Assembly: GCA_002482865.1 (NCBI GenBank)
Contig: DLGU01000070.1
Coordinates: 1-11,517 of the forward strand
Source of the DNA: Porphyrobacter sp. UBA7686
Lineage (GTDB): Bacteria; Pseudomonadota; Alphaproteobacteria; Sphingomonadales; Sphingomonadaceae
DNA length: 11,517 nucleotides
Reading direction: 5' to 3'
In this document: positions 7,501 to 11,517 of the stretch, in pieces
How positions within the stretch are numbered: position 1 is the stretch's first letter
Layout: each line of letters begins with the position of its first letter
The notes under the pieces: generated by a model
What the model saw: the letters and a program-made list of their open reading frames with translations, nothing else
What the model was told of the DNA's origin: nothing
The model's database searches: none
Program-made: the position numbers and the translations under genes

Positions 7501-8692
7501 CCTGCAACTGCGCGGCGAATACATGTTCGTCGCCAGCGGCAAGGGCGGGTTCACCGCCTATGACGTGGCGAGCATCGCCAACAAGGGCACCTCGGAACGG
7601 ATCCTGAAAGGGCCGTTCTCCGCACTGGGGCATGACACCAACGTCAAGACCGCCAATGCGACCTGCATGGCGCTGCCCACCAACCAGCCGATTGCGCCGA
7701 CCCGCAGCACGCCCGAAATGCGCGTGATCAATCAGGAACAAGCCTTCCTCCCGATCTACAACTATGCGGTCGTCACCGATGCGGTCGAGGGCCTGATCCT
7801 CGTCAACGTCAACACGCTGGCGGACGGCGAATTCCGCAACAACAAGCTGACCCGCAAGGTCTTCACCGATGGCTCCGAGGCGTGGAACCCCGGCGGGGTG
7901 CTGACTGGCGCGCGGCATATCGTGCTGGCGGGCGAGGTCGCCTTCGTCACGGCGGACAAGGGGCTGGTGGTGGTCGATCTCGCCAACCCCGATGCGCCCA
8001 AGATCGCCGCCGTGCGCGAGCTTCGCGCTGCGCGCGCTTCGGCAGTGCAGTTCCGCTATCTCTGGGTGACGGATGCGGATGGGGTGAAACTGTTCGACAT
8101 CACCTCGCTGCGTTCGCCGGTTGCAGTGCCGGAGGGCACCGTGCCGCTCGCCGATGCGCGGCGGATGTATATCGCGCGCACCTATGCCTATGTCGCGGCC
8201 AAGGGTGAGGGTCTGGTGATCCTCGACGTGAAGAACCCGCGCAGCCCCCGCATCTTCCAGAAGGTGACGCTGGACGGCACCCTCAACGATGCCGAAGATG
8301 TGATCGTCGGCACCACCAACGCCTCGCTGTTCGCTTACGTGGCGGACGGGCGGAATGGGATGAAGGTGCTGCAACTGACCAGCCCGGACAGCCAGCGCAA
8401 TTTCTACGGCTTCAGTCCCGCGCCGGTGCCGGAGCTGATTGCGTGGGCCAAGACGCCCAGCCCTGCGATTGCGCTCTCCAAGGGCCTCGACCGTGACCGT
8501 GCGGTGGACGAGACCGGCGGGCAGATGGCGGTGTTCGGGCGATTGGGCTCGCGGCCCTTCACCCGGCCCGAGATGGAGCGCCTGTTCATGACCCGCTCGG
8601 GCGTGCCGTGGAAGGTCAGCGATGATGTCGACATGAAGCGCTGGGTTGGCGTGGCACCGGTGGGAGCGCAAAGGGCGGCGGTGGGGAAGTAG
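4577..8692 (+). CDS. Decaheme c-type cytochrome with C-terminal LVIVD-type beta-propeller
   Basis: 1371 residues. The ATG at 4577 is chosen because it opens a Sec signal peptide (hydrophobic core about 12-29, cleavage near 32-33 after GIAA). The frame runs about 50 codons further upstream, but that part lies inside the barrel gene and precedes the signal peptide. No lipobox is present. Ten CxxCH motifs have their first Cys at 67, 89, 167, 343, 445, 596, 623, 742, 753 and 859. Many isolated His residues could supply bis-His ligation. A His-rich loop (H389, H394, H402, H405, H407) sits between hemes 4 and 5. From about 970 to 1275 there are repeated blades of the form FVTADKGLVVVDLANPDAP, YLWVTDADGVKLFDI and YAYVAAKGEGLVILDV, typical of LVIVD-repeat propellers. 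Two non-heme cysteines (975, 1030) in this part could pair. The protein should act in the periplasm, at the outer membrane or outside the cell, moving electrons in concert with the barrel encoded just upstream. Substrate and direction cannot be read from the sequence. Confidence 0.9.
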   Translation: MLKLGQSLTRHIALLAAALVLAVSLFAGTGIAADKEKPVTRDYTAVFAPPAPQRQSVAEMEAKSEGCNTCHVKTDAPTMHVSPAVRLGCTDCHGGNPKVRGNSELPHDHPDYVAARDTAHVLPTYPDSWHFPSSANPKRSYALLNKEAPEFVKFVNPSDYRVAREACGSCHIGAIEAAERSIMASGAMLWGGASYNNGILPFKNYLLGEAYTRDGLPAKITSPGAGPGGVLSEDQVARGVLAEMYPLPTWQVIPPGDVFRVFERGGRTINSQFPEIGLPNPSGAIQRLEEPGRPDLKQSNRGPGTGLRVAIPALNIHKTRLNDPFTWFLGTNDQPGDYRHSGCASCHVVYANDREPRHSLIYAQYGRDGQSITADPTIAEKIEQAAAGHGETKHGAVKQPGHDDHDHEAAPGKRADDGLTVGGQLKEKGHPLQHVFTRAIPTSQCMNCHMHQPNIFLNSFLGYTMWDYESDAPAMWPEQQKYPTAEEVRAINDRNPEAAAARGKWGDLEFVRNVYDLNPKLKDTQFADYHGHGWNFRAIFKRDREGNLLDADGKIVDPDDPEKWRKEGEGKFVPAGVNPGKAVHMMDIHAEVGLQCADCHFEQDSHGNGLIYGEVANAIEITCKDCHGTPDAYPTLRTSGPAAPPEGHDLSLLRNPDGKRRFEWMEGADGRRKLIQRSIVDPKLEWEMSLVKDSVDPATPVFNAKAARAKLVSRYGAETGNFEFGTGIGIDDRAHRDPEMACFTCHLSWTTSCGGCHLPIEANWKTKSHRYEGGETRNFATYNPQVARDEMFQLGKHQTTKGNQVAPVRSSSALVLSSTNINRERIYVQQPPISAIGFSSQAFAPHFPHTVRKTETKTCTDCHLSAKDDNNAIMAQLFLLGTNYVNFVGLNAWTGLEGGFQATRVTEYDEPQAVIGSYLHRYAYPDWWGLHVDQNGRELKNWVRGKTFDAKMSGETHPLEEFVNVHEGTSDRVGCLQLRGEYMFVASGKGGFTAYDVASIANKGTSERILKGPFSALGHDTNVKTANATCMALPTNQPIAPTRSTPEMRVINQEQAFLPIYNYAVVTDAVEGLILVNVNTLADGEFRNNKLTRKVFTDGSEAWNPGGVLTGARHIVLAGEVAFVTADKGLVVVDLANPDAPKIAAVRELRAARASAVQFRYLWVTDADGVKLFDITSLRSPVAVPEGTVPLADARRMYIARTYAYVAAKGEGLVILDVKNPRSPRIFQKVTLDGTLNDAEDVIVGTTNASLFAYVADGRNGMKVLQLTSPDSQRNFYGFSPAPVPELIAWAKTPSPAIALSKGLDRDRAVDETGGQMAVFGRLGSRPFTRPEMERLFMTRSGVPWKVSDDVDMKRWVGVAPVGAQRAAVGK

Positions 8693-8700
8693 GTTCTCAC

Positions 8701-8806
8701 TTCGTCATTGCGAGGAGCCGAAGGCGACGCGGCAATCCATGGACTATCGTGGCATTATGGGGCGACATCCGGCCATGGATTGCTTCGCTTTGCTCGCAAT
8801 GACGAA
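8701..8806. repeat. REP-like long inverted repeat, possible bidirectional terminator
   Basis: The arms are 8701-8742 and 8773-8806 around a 30-nt loop. The outer 14 bases (TTCGTCATTGCGAG) and the inner 11 (GCAATCCATGG) are perfect inverted copies; the segments between them differ in length (17 versus 9 bases) and pair only partly. I recall sequences of the form CGTCATTGCGAG...GCAATCCA as dispersed intergenic palindromes in sphingomonads and other proteobacteria. The element fills most of the 125-bp gap between two convergent stops (8692 and 8818), where a strong stem could end transcription from both sides. There is no long T-run after the stem, so terminator function is inferred. Confidence 0.85.
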
Positions 8807-8817
8807 TTGGGAGAGAA

Positions 8818-9705
8818 CTAATCCCTTTCCGCGAACATGCCTTCGATCATCGGTTGCAACCCGACATGGAACCGCGCCAGCACCTCCCAATCGCCGACGC
8901 GCTCATAGTGCGACACCAGCGCCGCCCCGTCCCAGCGATGGAGCGCATAGGTCGGCGGTTCAGTGGTGATGAGTTCGCGATCGTCGGGCACGTCCTTGTC
9001 GATCGGGTTCAGGTCCATCGCCACCAGCGGCGCGACCGACGGCGTCACGCCAAGCGGGATACCCGCAAACTGCGTGGTGATCTGGCGGTGCAAGTGCCCG
9101 CAATGGATCGCCTGCACCTGCTGCTGTCCCTCAAGCACCCCGCGCAGCCGCATGATCCACGGTTCGTCCGGCGCGGGGTCCATCCAGTCGATCCCGGCGA
9201 CCACCGGGGGGTGATGCATGAAGATCAGCGTCGGCGTTTCGGGAGCCTCGGCCAGCCGGTCAGTCAGCCAAGCCGCGCGCACCTCGCAGAACGCCCCGCC
9301 GTGGCGGCCATCCTCCAGCGTATCGAGGCATATGATCCGCAGGCCCAGCGGCGCTTCGACCACATAGTGCAGAAACCCGCCGTCAGCCGGAACGACCTGC
9401 GGAAAAGCGCTGAGCAGGCCAGCGCGGCTATCGTGATTGCCGACCAGCGGGATGATCGGGCAGGGGCAGTCCTTCAGCATATCCGCCGTCTTGGCGAAGC
9501 TCTCCGGATCGCCGTGATCGGTAATGTCGCCCGATAGCACCAGCAGATCGGGCCGGTTGGGGCCATTGAGCAGGCGCGCCAAAGTCGCGCGGAAGCGGGT
9601 GAGGTTCAATTCCTCGGGCTGTTCGGCAGGGGCAAAGCCAACGTGAATGTCGGTCATCTGTGCGATCAGCACAGCACGCCCGGAGGAAGGGGTCGCCCCG
9701 CTCAT
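8818..9705 (-). CDS. Metallophosphoesterase, CpdA-like (class III cyclic-nucleotide phosphodiesterase type)
   Basis: 295 residues, close to the usual size of the family. The calcineurin-like metallophosphoesterase motifs appear in order: DIH (D19, H21), GDITD (59-63), GNHD (89-92), HHPP (164-167) and GHLH (203-206). Together these are the ligands of a two-metal centre and the catalytic His (91). This set and the length match CpdA-like phosphodiesterases, which can cleave cAMP. Related enzymes act on other phosphodiesters, so the substrate is open. There is no signal peptide or membrane helix, so it is cytoplasmic. It is not a PPP-type protein phosphatase, which would have GDxVDRG and GNHE. 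The ATG (9705-9703) overlaps the TGA stop of the upstream cytochrome gene as ATGA, which decides the start and indicates translational coupling. The pairing with an FHA-containing membrane cytochrome suggests a signalling role in the same unit, but a housekeeping enzyme that merely shares the operon is possible. Confidence 0.9.
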   Translation of the reverse strand: MSGATPSSGRAVLIAQMTDIHVGFAPAEQPEELNLTRFRATLARLLNGPNRPDLLVLSGDITDHGDPESFAKTADMLKDCPCPIIPLVGNHDSRAGLLSAFPQVVPADGGFLHYVVEAPLGLRIICLDTLEDGRHGGAFCEVRAAWLTDRLAEAPETPTLIFMHHPPVVAGIDWMDPAPDEPWIMRLRGVLEGQQQVQAIHCGHLHRQITTQFAGIPLGVTPSVAPLVAMDLNPIDKDVPDDRELITTEPPTYALHRWDGAALVSHYERVGDWEVLARFHVGLQPMIEGMFAERD

Positions 9706-11516
9706 GGCTTTTGTCTCACCGGGGCCGAAACCGCCGCAACCTTCGCCTTAGAAGGGGCGGGCGGCGGCTTGTAATGCGGGGCGGGGCCTTTGGGCTGCCC
9801 CAAGCCCGTCCATTGCCCTGCGGGCAGGTGATAGGCGTGGCACATCGCGCAATCGCTCGGCACGATCTTTTTGGTCTTCACCGCGGTCGCGCCGAGGTGA
9901 CATTCGCGGCAACTCTTGAGGTCCGGGATCAGCAGATCGCTAGCCGCCTTGGAGGTGTCTGCCGCATGGCAATCGGTGCACTTCTCGCGCTTGTGCGCTT
10001 CGTGGTTGAAATAGCCGCTGGTGAGGAAGCGGTCGGGTAGGTTGACCGGCATGAGATCGGCCTGCCCGGTCGGGCCGCGGGTCGGCAGGTGGCATTCGGT
10101 GCAGACCCCGCCCGCCGACAAGGCGTTCGATAGCCCGATATAGGCGCGCACCGGGCGGCCGAAATCTGCGCGATAGGGTGAGGCGCTGCCGATCTGTCCG
10201 GGCCGCTCGCGCGCCGGGCCGACGCGCGGGCGCGGGCCGGACGAAATCCGGGCGAGATCCTCAGCGAGATCCTTGATATCGCCGTGACGCAGCTTGCTGA
10301 AGCCGCCCGCCGCCGTGCGTCCGGAGACCAGGCTGTGACAGCCCTCGCAGGAATCCTCCATCTTCACCTCCTTGAACGACATTCGGTCGGATGTCAGGTT
10401 GTGACAATCTTTGCATTTCAAGGGCTTACCAAATTGTGACAGGCTGACCGCCATACGCGCCGCCCCGCCGCGCGGGTTCATGTGAATATCGTGTGGGAAG
10501 ACGAGGCCAGAGCGTTCAACCGGCTTCGCTCCCGGCGCTGCGCGCACGGGCTTGGCCGCGCCGAAGCTGGCGAAATAGACGGGGCGGAACTGCGGGTGGC
10601 CTTTGCCGAAATCATGCGCGTTCGCCAGCGCGGTGTCGGTGAGACGGGTGTCGAGCTTCTCGTGGCAATCCGAACAAAACGCCTCGCCGCCCGCCGCTTG
10701 GCGCTTGGGGCCTTCATGTTCGGAATGGCACGCAACGCAGCCCAGCGGGCCTTCCTTCCCGAAGCCTTCCGCGATCCGCCATTGGAGCGCGTCGCCCGGC
10801 GACAGCGCGGGGCTGCCTTGGGCAAGACGCGGGATCGGGGCGTGGTCGCCGGTGTCCTTGTGACAGCTGACGCAGGTTTCATCCTGCACGCTTTCGAAAG
10901 CGGCGACGTGGCAGCTCTCGCAATTGTCTTCGAGGCTGTGGTGTTTCAGCGACAATTCGCCGCTGGTCCACGCGCTGTCCATCAGCACGGTGCCGGGGGT
11001 CTTGCCGGTCGGATCGGGCTTGGCAGGCGAGCGCAGCAGATGGCTGGCGACCGGCACCAGCAGGAGCAATAGTAGGATCGCGCCCGCGAATGCCCAGCTC
11101 ATCGCGCGCTTGGACGGCAGTACGCTGGCAAGCGCAAAGCCACGCAAGGCGTCGCCTTTGCCTTCATCGGCCACAACCTGCCGGATGGTGATAATCGTCC
11201 GCCCATCCGCCTCACTGGCAACCGCTAACCGCGCTGCGCCGAGCGCGATTTCGCCTCCCGTTCGCGGGTCGATGGTGCCGTCCATGACCACCCGGCCATC
11301 GAGCGCGAAGCCTAGTGTGCCGAGCGCGGCGACCGCCAGCGTCCCATCGCCTTGCAAGTCGATCCGCACATGGTTCTGCTCGACCGCCAAATCGGGGAGG
11401 TGGATGTCGTTTTCGGCCGCCCGGCCCACTGTGAGGCTTGTCTGATCCACCACTCTGTCACGGACGATCTCGCGCCCCGCAGCGGTGAAATCGATGGTGC
11501 GGATCAGGAACGCCAT
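9702..11516 (-). CDS. FHA-like domain / one TM helix / periplasmic decaheme c-type cytochrome
   Basis: 604 residues. An FHA-like domain covers about 1-112 (TVGRAAENDIHLPDLAVEQNHVRI region, 29-52). A single transmembrane helix lies at about 139-160, preceded by K136 and R137, which places the N-terminus in the cytoplasm. The rest is periplasmic and carries ten CxxCH motifs (first Cys at 199, 215, 260, 281, 368, 390, 472, 513, 536, 556) with extra His such as PHDIH and FNHEAH, as in c7/c3-type bis-His cytochromes. A Pro/Ala/Lys-rich tail (about 565-604) ends the protein. The FHA signature is degenerate: GR (31-32) and H49 are kept, but the phosphopeptide-contacting Ser-Arg of the usual SRxH is Glu-Gln (46-47), and the usual NG turn is DG (73-74). 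The ATG at 11516 lies one base from the window edge. It directly precedes the FHA fold, so it is probably the true start, but an upstream one cannot be excluded. Likely role: accepting electrons near the inner membrane and passing them across the periplasm, with the cytoplasmic domain for docking or signalling. Confidence 0.88.
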   Translation of the reverse strand: MAFLIRTIDFTAAGREIVRDRVVDQTSLTVGRAAENDIHLPDLAVEQNHVRIDLQGDGTLAVAALGTLGFALDGRVVMDGTIDPRTGGEIALGAARLAVASEADGRTIITIRQVVADEGKGDALRGFALASVLPSKRAMSWAFAGAILLLLLLVPVASHLLRSPAKPDPTGKTPGTVLMDSAWTSGELSLKHHSLEDNCESCHVAAFESVQDETCVSCHKDTGDHAPIPRLAQGSPALSPGDALQWRIAEGFGKEGPLGCVACHSEHEGPKRQAAGGEAFCSDCHEKLDTRLTDTALANAHDFGKGHPQFRPVYFASFGAAKPVRAAPGAKPVERSGLVFPHDIHMNPRGGAARMAVSLSQFGKPLKCKDCHNLTSDRMSFKEVKMEDSCEGCHSLVSGRTAAGGFSKLRHGDIKDLAEDLARISSGPRPRVGPARERPGQIGSASPYRADFGRPVRAYIGLSNALSAGGVCTECHLPTRGPTGQADLMPVNLPDRFLTSGYFNHEAHKREKCTDCHAADTSKAASDLLIPDLKSCRECHLGATAVKTKKIVPSDCAMCHAYHLPAGQWTGLGQPKGPAPHYKPPPAPSKAKVAAVSAPVRQKP

Positions 11517-11517
11517 G

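Noticed and set aside
5129..8671. Two long - strand frames (5129-6814 and 7004-8671) opposite the decaheme gene
   Set aside because: The + strand has ten CxxCH motifs, a signal peptide and propeller repeats; the antisense translations show no domain or signal.
4577..8692. Hydroxylamine oxidoreductase or nitrite reductase-type multiheme enzyme
   Set aside because: There is no CxxCK active-site motif, and the heme number and C-terminal propeller do not match these families.
8854..9537. Open frame on the + strand opposite the phosphoesterase
   Set aside because: The - strand frame has all the metallophosphoesterase motifs in order; the + strand frame has none that I recognise.
8818..9705. Ser/Thr protein phosphatase (PPP type) as an enzymatic partner for the FHA domain
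   Set aside because: The motifs are GDITD and GNHD, not GDxVDRG and GNHE, so it fits CpdA-like phosphodiesterases instead.

Overview
The window looks like a GC-rich alphaproteobacterium. My best guess is Sphingomonadales (Erythrobacter/Porphyrobacter-like), from the base composition, the short Leu-rich signal peptide ending in LQA, and a dispersed palindrome beginning TTCGTCATTGCGAG between two genes. This is a recollection-based guess, not a computed assignment. No rRNA, tRNA, CRISPR array, insertion sequence or integrase is visible. Almost the whole window is coding.

Left block (1-8692, + strand): four tightly packed genes that should form one operon whose promoter lies outside the window. 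In order they are: the C-terminal end of a c-type cytochrome (1-765, one CxxCH visible); a predicted outer-membrane lipoprotein with two GlcG/HbpS-like domains (768-2720); a cysteine-free predicted outer-membrane beta-barrel (2721-4577); and a very large decaheme c-type cytochrome with a C-terminal LVIVD-type beta-propeller (4577-8692). Junctions are 2 nt, 0 nt and a 1-nt overlap.

Middle (8693-8817): a 125-bp gap between convergent genes, filled mostly by a long inverted repeat that may also act as a bidirectional terminator.

Right block (8818-11516, - strand): a predicted inner-membrane protein with an N-terminal (cytoplasmic) FHA-like domain, one transmembrane helix and ten periplasmic CxxCH motifs. 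It is followed by a CpdA-like metallophosphoesterase whose start overlaps its stop (ATGA).

Taken together, the window has a predicted inner-membrane/periplasmic decaheme cytochrome, a Sec-exported decaheme-propeller cytochrome, an outer-membrane barrel and a surface-type lipoprotein. That is the part list expected for a trans-envelope electron conduit (porin-cytochrome type), but the barrel does not look like MtrB and the parts do not look like the Mtr, Pio or Geobacter sets. The electron donor or acceptor, the direction of flow and the link between the two blocks are inference. The most unusual element is the FHA-TM-decaheme fusion coupled to a phosphoesterase, which could link cytoplasmic signalling to periplasmic electron transfer.
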